A DNA stretch of 64,000 bases from Richelia sinica FACHB-800. Lineage in GTDB: Bacteria; Cyanobacteriota; Cyanobacteriia; Cyanobacteriales; Nostocaceae. The notes below the pieces were generated by a model that was given only the letters and a program-made list of their open reading frames with translations, did no database searches and was not told the DNA's origin. Position numbers and translations under genes: made by a program. Location of the stretch: positions 32,634 to 96,633 of the forward strand of contig NZ_JACJTT010000019.1 of the NCBI RefSeq assembly GCF_014698825.1. Reading direction: 5' to 3'. Of the stretch, positions 19,495-27,936 are shown in pieces; the first letter of the stretch is position 1, and every line of letters starts with the position of its first letter.

Positions 19495-19720
19495 AAGGTG
19501 GGTTCCTCCTTGCTCGGAGGTGATTCAGTAGCCACCACTGCGGTAAACCCGCACCTCTATTACTGGGGGCGCACCTTATTCCTGTTCACTAGGAACAGCA
19601 GCATCAAGGTGGGCAGCTACCAGGGTCAGAAAGCAAGACTGTCTCACAACAGTCAAACTAACCCACATTTATCTCAGTTCAGAGGTTTATCAAAAACATG
19701 AACTGCGGCGCTATTGTTGA
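19495..19720 (-). ncRNA. tracrRNA of the V-K CAST
   Basis: On the minus strand the region starts CAATAGCGCCGCAGTTCATG, goes through GGGTTAGTTTGACTG, CTTGCTTTCTGACCCTGG, TAGCTGC and GTGGCTACTGAATCACC, and ends near GAGGAACCCACC. Block by block this follows the scaffold I remember for the Scytonema hofmannii V-K tracrRNA. AACCCACC near the 3' end is the anti-repeat that pairs with the end of the CRISPR repeat. The exact ends are estimates. It lies between cas12k and the array on the same strand, the standard order. Confidence 0.9.
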
Positions 19721-19756
19721 TTACTATTTTATTTTCAAGGTTCGGTGTTTTGTCAA

Positions 19757-21664
19757 TTAGGCTTTTCGGGATTGATAGGCGTTTATGGCTAATGCTTTGG
19801 CTTTCTCCAGTGGACTGGCTCTAATTGGTTGTTTTGCCTCCTCTGTAGCGATTCCTGCTTTCTTTGCCTGACTTTGAATATTTGCAATTAATCTGCCATA
19901 ACTCCATTTATGGACACTGGTTCGGTATTGTTTGGCATATTTTTGTTGGACTTCTACTAAATCTGATTTTTGTTCAGCTTTAGCCTGAATCTCACTCTGG
20001 ACTTGTTCTCGCATATCACCTAGTTTCGGTAAAACAATACTGCCAGCTTTATATATTTGGGCGATCGCAATAATTTCTTTTGCTAGTAATCTGTCTATAT
20101 ATTTCCCTAACTCCGAATCTCCAAAGTTATTTGGTGCAGCTATCCTTTGATTAATATGCCGTTGGTGGGATAACAAATGTTTTTGTTGTCTTTGTCTGTT
20201 AAGTAGCTTGTAATTATCACCTAGTAGTTGTTTGATATTGCGATATGTTACAACCTTGCCTGTAGTGCCATCTACAATTGCAATGGTGGCAGGATCTTCT
20301 AAACCCAAGCTCACACCAACTAAAATATGAGATTGTCCTTGATATAAAAGCTTGCTGGGTCGAGGAAAAGGATTATTAATTCTGGCTAGAGAGGAATTTT
20401 TACGTTTGATATGAGCTTGTTGTTGATCATTCAACTCACCTTTAGCTTGAGTCTGAGTGATGATTTTGGCAATTTCTTCGGCTTTTTCTGATCTAACTAA
20501 ATTTGTTCCTTCTTGCGTCCACAGACGAGTATCCACAGAACAATAAAGAATTAAGTGATTCACATTCCAGGGTTCGCCCTTCCCTTCTCCTTCTTGCCAA
20601 GCAATACGACCGCTACGCAGGGTAAATAAGGCACTAGAATGTTGATTTTTACTACTTCTCTTGGTTTCTTGGTCTTCTAGGAAACGTTGAAACCAGTGGA
20701 GTTGCCGAGAATCGCAATAAATTTGAAATGTATGCTCTCCTAAACCATTAAATTTTACACAAATGCGTCCAGCTTGATTTTTCAACCAAATCATATCTTC
20801 ATTGGTTTCGTAAGCTACTGGAAAAGGTACTTGACTAGATTTTCTTAAAAGATAGTTTTGCCATAATTTCGCCTCTGCTTCGTCTTCAGGAACAGTCTGA
20901 GTAGCAGTAATCAGGGTTTCTATCCATTGAGTATCGGTTAAATCTCGTCCTTGGGGAATTCGAGCCGCTAACTTTTCTGTGAGGCGTTGAATTTGGATTT
21001 CTAGTTTACGACGACGTTGAGCAAATTTTTCAGGATTTTCTCCTTTATTGTTAATTCTACAACCATTTTTGAGTAAATAACTAATAGCACAACGAGTTAT
21101 ATGATCTTCTGTATGATCGTAGGTATCAAATAAGTGTTTTGATAAATTGATTTCACTATCTAAATTTTGAGATTTCTTGCGCTTTCTAGACTTTTTGCCT
21201 TTGGTGGGTGTATTTCCGTTGGTTTCTTGTGGTGCAAATTGAGCCAAAATTTCAGCAGATTTAGTACGAAGAGTATCTAATGAAACTCCACTTTGCGCTA
21301 CTAATTCAGTGTCGCTATTGAGCATTTCTAACCAGCGCAATTTACCATCCAGTTGGGATTGATAACGCTTCATCAAGGCAAACCAGGATTTATAAATATA
21401 GTTCACTGATGCTGTGGCACTGGTGTAAAACCTTGCAGGTTGTCCCATGAAACGCGAGTCACTTTTCAAAGATTCGCACAGTTCTTTGACAATACCTGTG
21501 GAATGTTTACCTTTTTGTTGCCAGGTTTCAAATTCTGGATGTCTACCAATCTGAATCAGTAGTTCGTTAATCAGTGGTGTGTTTTTCTCTGCCATCAACT
21601 GCCATAGCTGTTGACGGGTAGATTCACTGGCTCCTAAACGACACTGAATGGTAATTTGGCTCAT
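19757..21664 (-). CDS. cas12k: Cas12k, nuclease-dead RNA-guided DNA-binding effector
   Basis: A 635-residue effector that uses the tracrRNA/crRNA pair to bind target DNA next to a GTN PAM and recruit the transposition proteins without cutting. Its size matches the family (about 640). The RuvC-like core can be followed (ILVGVSLGLEDPATIAIVDG in the C-terminal third; later AQIYKAGSIVLPKLGD), but the first acidic residue is missing, as expected for Cas12k. The C-terminal block WSYGRLIANIQSQAKKAGI is family-typical. It is divergent from cvkR; the 69 bp between the starts holds a likely CvkR operator. Confidence 0.96.
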   Translation of the reverse strand: MSQITIQCRLGASESTRQQLWQLMAEKNTPLINELLIQIGRHPEFETWQQKGKHSTGIVKELCESLKSDSRFMGQPARFYTSATASVNYIYKSWFALMKRYQSQLDGKLRWLEMLNSDTELVAQSGVSLDTLRTKSAEILAQFAPQETNGNTPTKGKKSRKRKKSQNLDSEINLSKHLFDTYDHTEDHITRCAISYLLKNGCRINNKGENPEKFAQRRRKLEIQIQRLTEKLAARIPQGRDLTDTQWIETLITATQTVPEDEAEAKLWQNYLLRKSSQVPFPVAYETNEDMIWLKNQAGRICVKFNGLGEHTFQIYCDSRQLHWFQRFLEDQETKRSSKNQHSSALFTLRSGRIAWQEGEGKGEPWNVNHLILYCSVDTRLWTQEGTNLVRSEKAEEIAKIITQTQAKGELNDQQQAHIKRKNSSLARINNPFPRPSKLLYQGQSHILVGVSLGLEDPATIAIVDGTTGKVVTYRNIKQLLGDNYKLLNRQRQQKHLLSHQRHINQRIAAPNNFGDSELGKYIDRLLAKEIIAIAQIYKAGSIVLPKLGDMREQVQSEIQAKAEQKSDLVEVQQKYAKQYRTSVHKWSYGRLIANIQSQAKKAGIATEEAKQPIRASPLEKAKALAINAYQSRKA

Positions 21665-21685
21665 ACCCTGAAAACAATTTTGTTC

Positions 21686-21705
21686 AATACTAACATATTT
21701 GTATT
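21686..21705. promoter_or_regulatory. Candidate CvkR operator between cas12k and cvkR
   Basis: AATAC-N10-GTATT is a perfect dyad in the only 69 bp between the divergent starts (cas12k at 21664, cvkR at 21734). MerR-type regulators bind dyads of about this size within promoter spacers. Autoregulation and repression of cas12k would follow, as reported for CvkR in Anabaena. Confidence 0.55.
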
Positions 21706-21733
21706 AAACGAGTCTTCTGTAAAATGGAAATCT

Positions 21734-22195
21734 ATGCAGGAGACATTTTTTACAAGTAAGGAAGCTTCTAAAATTACAGGTTGTACGCTCCGTCAACTCC
21801 AGTATTGGCGAGAAAAAGGGGTGGTAGTTCCTGTCATTAGTGATACGGGTACAGGACGTAGTATTTATTACTCAAAAACCAATTTAGTAGAGTTGGCAGC
21901 AATGGTATATTGGCTGTCTGTGGGTTTGAGTTTTGACATTGCTTGCGAAACCTTAAAAACCCTGAAGGAACAAGAACCGGAGTTGTTTAGTTCTGGTACA
22001 GGTAAACGCTTTATGTTGTTGTCAGAAACACAGGAGCGATCGCCTTTAGGCGTGGTGAAGTTATCGCTTGAGCTTATGGAGTATGACAGAAAAAAGGCGA
22101 TCACATCCATAGACGAAGGTAAACCTGTCATTCCTGTCTGGTTAGATGTTATTTTTGAGCAATTACAAAAAAAATTAACTTCTTACTTAAATTAA
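21734..22195 (+). CDS. cvkR: CvkR, MerR-type repressor of the V-K CAST
   Basis: A 153-residue regulator with an N-terminal MerR winged helix-turn-helix (TSKEASKITGCTLRQLQYWREKG, then TGTGRSIYYS) and a short C-terminal part without a metal- or drug-binding domain. CvkR is the published name of the MerR-type repressor that sits divergent from cas12k and controls cas12k and tracrRNA in Anabaena PCC 7120; size and position agree. I start at the ATG at 21734, because an upstream in-frame start at 21656 would overlap cas12k and adds residues outside the MerR fold. Confidence 0.88.
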   Translation: MQETFFTSKEASKITGCTLRQLQYWREKGVVVPVISDTGTGRSIYYSKTNLVELAAMVYWLSVGLSFDIACETLKTLKEQEPELFSSGTGKRFMLLSETQERSPLGVVKLSLELMEYDRKKAITSIDEGKPVIPVWLDVIFEQLQKKLTSYLN

Positions 22196-22210
22196 GTACA
22201 AAAAATCTAT

Positions 22211-22489
22211 ATGGTTGAACGTAATGGTAATGGTTACAAATCCTTAGAAAATTGGATTTGGGACACTGCTTGCAGTATTCGTGGGGCGCAGGAAGCAGCG
22301 AAGTATAAAGACTTTATTCTGCCGTTGATTTTTACTAAACGACTGTGTGATGTATTTGATGATGAACTAAATTTGACCTTTGATACAAATTTATTATCTC
22401 TAGAACCACACCTGCAAGATTATGAATTGTTCACGAACTGCTGCACCTTCAAGTCCCAAATCACGGCAAACTTTGGAAATGCCTCATGA
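22211..22489 (+). pseudogene. hsdM N-terminal fragment (type I restriction-modification)
   Basis: The first 54 residues or so ([46 protein letters not shown]) are the N-terminus of a type I DNA methyltransferase subunit, normally around 500 residues. After ELN the similarity stops and the frame runs on for 38 unrelated residues. The catalytic NPPF region is absent. It begins 15 bp after cvkR and is a remnant of former cargo. Confidence 0.75.
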
Positions 22490-23050
22490 AAGCGTATTTG
22501 GGAGGCTACGAAACTTTAGAACAGGAATTAAAACATTACGCCTGTAAAAAATTTTAGTTTTTGCTACGATAGTTTCTAATATGCGGGAATTGGTATAAAT
22601 GCGCCAGATTTCCAAATGCTTGGGCGTTTGCATTGTCCAATATCTCTTCAATGCTCCTGCCACTTGCAACGGATGGGTTGAAACTATACGTTACATTCTA
22701 TCCGAATCACTTATGAAAAACATTAGTGTAGCAATGGCTCTTGGTTCAACTTGCGGGGGGGCATTTCTGCGGGATACCAGACGGTGGTACTCTGCCATCC
22801 TCGTCAGTTGCACAGCAGGAGATTGAAGTAGGGAAGGGATAATGTTTTTCCGAGGGAAATGCGCTCTGGGGTTCGACTCCCCTACCCCGCATTATGGCTA
22901 AGAAAAAATTATTTTGTCAAAATAGCCTTCTGGGGCATAGCTTATGCTTATTTACTTTTTAATTTTAATGTTTTTCTGAAACAGTAGACTTCTAGTTAAA
23001 CTCAATCAAATGTTCCTTGATTGTTGGTATAAACAAGAAAAGACAATGAT
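22490..23050. other. Degraded cargo region with a tRNA-like 3' end
   Basis: No intact gene is seen. Bases 22861-22891 read like the T arm and acceptor 3' strand of a tRNA (GGGGTTCGACTCCCC, then TACCCCGCA), but no matching cloverleaf is found upstream. A G-rich GCGGGGGGG at about 22754 could pair with CCCCGC, about 130 bp away. The rest looks like mixed fragments. Confidence 0.4.
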
Positions 23051-23695
23051 TTACCCAATAATGCATTGCAGTATGTATGCCTCTAAAGGCTGCTTATTAC
23101 CGTTTCTGTATTTATTAATACAATCTACATACCAAGGGTGGGGAGGACGTGGTTCAATAGGAAAGTGTACTGGCCAATAACCATATCTTCCCAATATAGA
23201 CCACAGGATAAACCTAGCCGCATGGCCGTTACCGTTAGCATAGGGATGAACTGTAAGCATTTCTACAAAAACTTCACAGGCAAAAGCTACAGTATTTAAC
23301 AATTTGTCTATTGGAGATAATTGAGCCTCTGATGGTTGATGAATAATATCCAACTTTTTGATCCCAAGACTAATAGCTTCACCAAATTGATCCATCTTTT
23401 CAATTATTATACGGGGATGATAACCCACCCTCATATCTCCTCCTACGCCTACACGGCACTCCTTAAGACAAAGAAAATCTTCACCACGATAATGACCTGC
23501 AAAGTAATCATGTTCAGGAGGTGTCAACTGCGAAAAAAGTAACCTATGAACAACGCGTGAATCAGTAGAGGATTTGGCAGTATCCAAATATCCTTTACGC
23601 AAATCAATCAGAATACTTTGTGTTTCATGATTTAAAATTTCTTTTGCATTTGGATAGTGTGAGTATTCCCACTGAGGACAATTAACTGGGTGCAT
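23051..23695 (-). CDS. Fic/Doc-family protein, probable toxin of a Panacea-Fic pair
   Basis: A 214-residue Fic-fold protein. Fic enzymes transfer AMP or a related group to target proteins. The Fic motif is H150-PYANGNGHAAR: His, GNG and the last Arg are present, but the Arg that usually follows GNG is His. No inhibitory [S/T]xxxE[G/N] helix is seen inside the protein, so control should come from outside. Its start is 5 bp after the stop of the Panacea gene, a typical antitoxin-toxin order. It lies in the CAST cargo and would punish loss of the element. Confidence 0.8.
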   Translation of the reverse strand: MHPVNCPQWEYSHYPNAKEILNHETQSILIDLRKGYLDTAKSSTDSRVVHRLLFSQLTPPEHDYFAGHYRGEDFLCLKECRVGVGGDMRVGYHPRIIIEKMDQFGEAISLGIKKLDIIHQPSEAQLSPIDKLLNTVAFACEVFVEMLTVHPYANGNGHAARFILWSILGRYGYWPVHFPIEPRPPHPWYVDCINKYRNGNKQPLEAYILQCIIG

Positions 23696-23700
23696 TCTAG

Positions 23701-24411
23701 CTAGTCAATGGCATTTTTAACGTCATTAGCTAGTTTACACGCCCATTCTTCAATTTCCATACTTTCAAGCTTTCGGTTACTAAGTGAATCAATTGCTGCT
23801 TGCGCTAACCCATATAATTCTGGTGATGTTCTTAGTGGATATTGCAATTGCTGTACTAATTCAATAAGCTCAACTGAAGGAAAAACACTTATCGGTTCAT
23901 TAACTATGTGTCCTTTGTGAATTTCCAAAGCGGAGGGATGAATTTTGAAAGAGTCTGTCTTATCTGCGAAGTTTACATAATACAACATCATATCCTCAGT
24001 AGATATAATTTCTGAAGATTTCTCTGTTGGAGCAAGATCACCCCGTGCGTGAATCCAAGGATATTCAGCATGGGTCAAACGCTCTAATTGCTTTGCTCCT
24101 AGTTCTCCATAAACAGACCAAACTTCTTCAAGAATTACTAACTCGTCATTAGTAAAATCTGACACAGGTTCATCGGGTTTGGGTATGGCTTTGTATTCAT
24201 ATTCTCTGTTTTCATTCCAGACAGAATAAACAACCGGCCCATGTATCCAAGCCTGAATATTGTCTGGGAAAAGTAGCCTCCCGTAAAAAACTAGATGCCA
24301 AGCTTGTGCATAGTAAACCAGCTTCTGGAGTTTTAAAGGAGAAATAGTTTCGCCCACTTCCCTATCAACCCGATGCAAGAAGTAACGGGCAACATCCAAG
24401 GCGTTTTTCAT
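23701..24411 (-). CDS. Panacea-domain (DUF4065, SocA-like) antitoxin
   Basis: A 236-residue protein with the Panacea/DUF4065 fold (SPLKLQKLVYYAQAWHLVFYGRLLF, then IQAWIHGPVVYSVW and LTHAEYPWIHAR). This domain is known as a versatile antitoxin that neutralises unrelated toxins, Fic proteins among them. It precedes the Fic gene by 5 bp on the same strand. The C-terminal 80 residues are extra and may bind the toxin. A dyad TTGTACTATACAA about 100 bp upstream could be its operator. Confidence 0.8.
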   Translation of the reverse strand: MKNALDVARYFLHRVDREVGETISPLKLQKLVYYAQAWHLVFYGRLLFPDNIQAWIHGPVVYSVWNENREYEYKAIPKPDEPVSDFTNDELVILEEVWSVYGELGAKQLERLTHAEYPWIHARGDLAPTEKSSEIISTEDMMLYYVNFADKTDSFKIHPSALEIHKGHIVNEPISVFPSVELIELVQQLQYPLRTSPELYGLAQAAIDSLSNRKLESMEIEEWACKLANDVKNAID

Positions 24412-24509
24412 ACTTCAACCTCCTTAAAGCACACGCTCAAATTTCATCTTAGAATTTTAGTTAAAAATAATCTTAATGCCGATATTATATAACTTGAGAC
24501 AAGATACAC

Positions 24510-24522
24510 TTGTACTATACAA
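24510..24522. promoter_or_regulatory. Dyad upstream of the toxin-antitoxin pair
   Basis: TTGTA-CTA-TACAA is a perfect 5-bp dyad about 100 bp upstream of the Panacea gene start. Autoregulation by the complex is possible but not shown. Confidence 0.3.
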
Positions 24523-24635
24523 AAGTTCAGGCTTTTTTGCAAGTCAGTCCAGCACTCATAACCCGTTTTCTCAAGTTTGTTTATGTTGACTAAGTTAATT
24601 TCCAGAGGAGATAAGTGATCGCTCCACTATCCCAC

Positions 24636-25139
24636 CTAACTGGGCTTCTGCCACTTCAACATCTCCCCAAACGACAGAAAACACCTTTGACACCAACCAT
24701 CAACCCACAAAGCCGGAACTTTAAACCTAGCCCCACAATTAGGACACTCAGACAACAAACTTAAATGATGATACTGACATCCTTGCGTTACCTTAAACTG
24801 CCATTCAATCTTGTGACATGGTGATTCCACATAACAAGCTGCACACAATCGAATCGGCTCCATTTTCATTCCCACACCAGCAGGTGGTAACATTTGCTCT
24901 AACCTATCGGCATCAATGCCCGCAACCTTAGCCAATGCTTCTAGCTGCTGGCGAGAGGGAGGGGGATTAAATCGAAACTTTTCCCATCGTGTGATCGCAC
25001 CAGCAATTCCCACAGCTTTACCCAACCCAGTAGGCGTTAACTCATTAGCCCGTCGAAACCGCCCCAAAAAGTGACTGATACTTTCTCCCTCAAAAGGTTC
25101 TACCTGAAAAAACCAAGGGTTAATTTCCCCAACTTCCAT
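24636..25139 (-). CDS. tniQ: TniQ, CAST target-complex adaptor
   Basis: A 167-residue small TniQ, typical of V-K systems, that links Cas12k to the TnsC filament. The N-terminal half has a helix-turn-helix (LTPTGLGKAVGIAGAITRWEK). The C-terminal half has zinc-binding Cys/His clusters (CAACYVESPCHK, CQYHH, CPNCG, CQRC). Its ATG overlaps the TnsC stop by one base (TAATG), so the two are translationally coupled. It is the last gene of the tnsB-tnsC-tniQ operon. Confidence 0.93.
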   Translation of the reverse strand: MEVGEINPWFFQVEPFEGESISHFLGRFRRANELTPTGLGKAVGIAGAITRWEKFRFNPPPSRQQLEALAKVAGIDADRLEQMLPPAGVGMKMEPIRLCAACYVESPCHKIEWQFKVTQGCQYHHLSLLSECPNCGARFKVPALWVDGWCQRCFLSFGEMLKWQKPS

Positions 25140-25975
25140 TATTTATACTCCGCAGCTACTTCCTTGAGAGTGTCCAAATCAATTTTTGGTAATCCCTTCT
25201 TTAATGCCCGAATAGCTGACTCCCTCAGAATCATATCTAGCAAACCAATATAACCCCCTGTAGCCTCACCCAAAGTCTTCAACATCGTTTTATTAGAAAG
25301 ATTAGAAGCAACTGGTAGTTTTAAAACTTGTTTTTCCCAAATATCTACAATCTTTTTAAAATCTTCCCCAGAAAACTTACCAAAGCGATGACAGGCACGA
25401 AAACGGTTATAAACCTGCTCATCCCGCTTCACCACAGCATCTAATCTATCCGTACCTACCAGAATCACCGCAATTTCCAACTTATCAAAGATATCCCGCA
25501 CCTCTGCAAAAGTCTTAGGCTTCAAACGGTCAGCCTCATCAATAATCAGCATTTCCACCCCACAACCTTTAAGAACCCGCAGCGTTCTATCTCTAATTTC
25601 TGCTACCGTTCCCTTATTCATTTGATATTTCAAATGCTCAATAATTGCTGTAAATAATTCCTTTGCACTACACTCTTGAGGTATTTGGATATAAGCAACG
25701 GGAACTTGCGGCGGTTTTCCTGATTCTTGTTTGGGTTTATGCCTGAGTCTGTAAGCATCACACCCCATTGTCTTACCAGTTCTTGATTCCCCCATAACCC
25801 TACCAGACTGGCGTGATTGTCGCTTGCCATCTAACCACTCATGGAGCGTTTTTACTTGTTCCAAAGGAATAAAATTCTTCCTATTCAATCTTTGAATTTC
25901 TGCTTGTATTTTTTCGTCATTGGGGAGAATATCACCTAATTCTTGTGCAACCTTTTGAGCTTGTTGTGAGGTCAT
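25139..25975 (-). CDS. tnsC: TnsC, AAA+ ATPase regulator of transposition
   Basis: A 278-residue AAA+ ATPase that forms a helical filament on target DNA and delivers TnsB to the insertion site. Walker A is GESRTGKT (62-69) and Walker B is MLIIDEAD (142-149). A sensor-like ILVGTDRL follows. Length agrees with other V-K TnsC (about 276). The gap to tnsB is 3 bp, and the stop overlaps the start of tniQ. Confidence 0.95.
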   Translation of the reverse strand: MTSQQAQKVAQELGDILPNDEKIQAEIQRLNRKNFIPLEQVKTLHEWLDGKRQSRQSGRVMGESRTGKTMGCDAYRLRHKPKQESGKPPQVPVAYIQIPQECSAKELFTAIIEHLKYQMNKGTVAEIRDRTLRVLKGCGVEMLIIDEADRLKPKTFAEVRDIFDKLEIAVILVGTDRLDAVVKRDEQVYNRFRACHRFGKFSGEDFKKIVDIWEKQVLKLPVASNLSNKTMLKTLGEATGGYIGLLDMILRESAIRALKKGLPKIDLDTLKEVAAEYK

Positions 25976-25978
25976 AAT

Positions 25979-27667
25979 TTACCACCCGTAATCTTCACGC
26001 ATTTGTTCATAATCAAATACTTCCGGCATATCTGTGTCTGAAGAACTTTCCAAAGATGCCATTTCCATTTCTTCTTCCGGCTCAATAACCACGGGTTTTT
26101 TAGCTTTTTCCACTACAACCTGTTCTTCTTTTTGGCGTTCCTTTTTCGTTTTCTTTTGCTTAACGAAAGTTTCTCTATCTTGTACCTCTGCCAAAATTGA
26201 ACGATTACTAACTGTTTTACCAGCTTGGCGAATCCTGCGACTCATGGCTTTTGCTTCATCTAGAGATAACTCTTCTGTCTCCAAATCTTGGGCATAAGCA
26301 CGGGCTAAAAATTCTTCTTGTGAACCCTGCTGACGATAAACCAAAACAGTTGTAATATCTTTAGGTTCATATCGCAGCACAACGTTTTCCCCCGCGTAAC
26401 CAGCCAGATTTTCACCTCGATATGTGATATTTTCAAATTGCAGATATCCACCCCTGTAAATCGAGCGTCGAGTTTGCTTCATCAAGCAAATACGCAAATC
26501 TTTTTCAGAGATTAAATGGGGTGCAACAATTAACCCTGCATCCCATCTTTGATAACGAGTCTGATCACCTAAACGAGCATCAATACTTTGGTTATATTTG
26601 TCTACGACATAGCGCACTAGCAGACGTTCTAAATCCCGTAAAGTTAGACAAGCCTCTTTCTCAGCTTCCTCTGGACGTTCCTGAACATTAGAACCTGTGT
26701 ATCCTGGTAAGGTAGAAAATAAATCAGTATTTAAAGTCCCAAAAGGACGTTCGACAATGCCACCCTCGCTAGGGCGATCGCGTAAATGGCAAACAAATCC
26801 TAACTGCACACCAATCTGTTGCAAATGGTTGGATCGAAAATCCTTACCCCCATCAGTAAAAAAGTGTTCTGGTTTGCCATAAGTTCCCCATTCCTCATGT
26901 AGTCCATATTCTGCTCCATATTTTTTGGGTAATATGGCATGACGCAGTGCTAAAGCTACTACCTGAGAACTGGGTGCATCAAAACCTAAATTAATGCCCA
27001 TGATGCAACGAGAATAAGTATCTATTACCGTTGTTAACCAAGGACGACCTAAAAGTTCACCATGTTGATCCACCAATAAAATATCAGCACGAGTGTGATC
27101 ACACTGCCAGATATGATTGCTGTATTCTACAGATATATCTAGTCCATCACGAGTCTTCAGCGATAATCTAGAACCGCGCCAACCACGACTTCTCACACTT
27201 GCTTTTTGCTCTTGTGCTTCAATAATTGGTTGTAGGACTCGATAAACCGTCCTGGAACTGGGATAATTCTTATCACCCAATTCTGCTGCTTTTGCTTTTA
27301 CTCTGATTGCAACTTGTTGGGGAGTAATTCGCTTGCTACCCTTATTTCCTTCCTTATATGTATTGATAATGAACTTTTGCCACTGAGAATCTATGCGGTG
27401 TTTACCTTTGTCAGCGCGTTGAGTAGTTCGCAGTGCAGCTAAACCCTCTTCTTCCCATTGTTTCACCCGTCTCTGCACTGTTCGGAGTGACCTACCTAGT
27501 TTGTCTGCTACCGTCCTTTTTCTTTCACCGTAAGTTTTGCGATCGCATGGTTCAAGTAATTTTTGAATTACTTCCAATAGTTCTTTATCATCTGCGGAGA
27601 GTTCAGTGATAATTTCACTACCTTCTAATTCATTGTCATAGGGTTTATCATCTTGCTTTTCCGACAT
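25979..27667 (-). CDS. tnsB: TnsB, DDE transposase of the CAST
   Basis: A 562-residue transposase of the retroviral integrase fold that binds the end repeats and joins transposon ends to target DNA. The catalytic triad is Asp190 (WQCDHT), Asp272 (FFTDGG) and Glu306 (GGIVERPF). An N-terminal helix-turn-helix (LGRSLRTVQRRVKQWEEEG) and a C-terminal tail ending FDYEQMREDYGW, which contacts TnsC in relatives, are clear. I start at the ATG at 27667. A longer frame from TTG at 27727 begins inside a TnsB-type site and is unlikely. No tnsA is present, as usual for V-K. Confidence 0.95.
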   Translation of the reverse strand: MSEKQDDKPYDNELEGSEIITELSADDKELLEVIQKLLEPCDRKTYGERKRTVADKLGRSLRTVQRRVKQWEEEGLAALRTTQRADKGKHRIDSQWQKFIINTYKEGNKGSKRITPQQVAIRVKAKAAELGDKNYPSSRTVYRVLQPIIEAQEQKASVRSRGWRGSRLSLKTRDGLDISVEYSNHIWQCDHTRADILLVDQHGELLGRPWLTTVIDTYSRCIMGINLGFDAPSSQVVALALRHAILPKKYGAEYGLHEEWGTYGKPEHFFTDGGKDFRSNHLQQIGVQLGFVCHLRDRPSEGGIVERPFGTLNTDLFSTLPGYTGSNVQERPEEAEKEACLTLRDLERLLVRYVVDKYNQSIDARLGDQTRYQRWDAGLIVAPHLISEKDLRICLMKQTRRSIYRGGYLQFENITYRGENLAGYAGENVVLRYEPKDITTVLVYRQQGSQEEFLARAYAQDLETEELSLDEAKAMSRRIRQAGKTVSNRSILAEVQDRETFVKQKKTKKERQKEEQVVVEKAKKPVVIEPEEEMEMASLESSSDTDMPEVFDYEQMREDYGW

Positions 27668-27708
27668 ATATGTTTTATTTGAAACATAGTTGTATTGTAC
27701 TGTGTTTG

Positions 27709-27931
27709 TGGACAAATAATTTGTCAATTCAGGAGGAAGTTGGAAAAATATTCATTTCCAATATGGGACAAATAATTTGTCAATATTTCAAACTCGGACA
27801 GTTATTTTGTCAATTGGGATTTGACAGGCTAAAAATAGGCTAAAATTATTAAACCCTTACTGCGTAAGGGTTTAAAGGTTAATATTTTTGTGGACGTTAA
27901 TTTGGCAAGTGATCAAATAATTTGGCAATCG
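27709..27931. repeat. TnsB-type binding sites, tnsB-side transposon end
   Basis: Five copies of the motif, read on the minus strand as TTGACAAATTATTTGTCC or variants, lie near 27709-27727, 27764-27784, 27797-27815, 27892-27906 and 27913-27931. The inner one lies 42 bp before the tnsB start and could let TnsB repress its own gene. The outermost is followed by TTTGTACA-type terminal bases. Confidence 0.8.
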
Positions 27932-27936
27932 ACAAA

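Noticed and set aside
22599..22826. 75-residue plus-strand frame in the cargo region
   Set aside because: Low-complexity composition, no start context, and overlap with the tRNA-like and G-rich region; no family is recognised.
27668..27727. TTG at 27727 as the tnsB start
   Set aside because: The first codons would be the TnsB binding site itself; the ATG at 27667 fits the family length and N-terminus.
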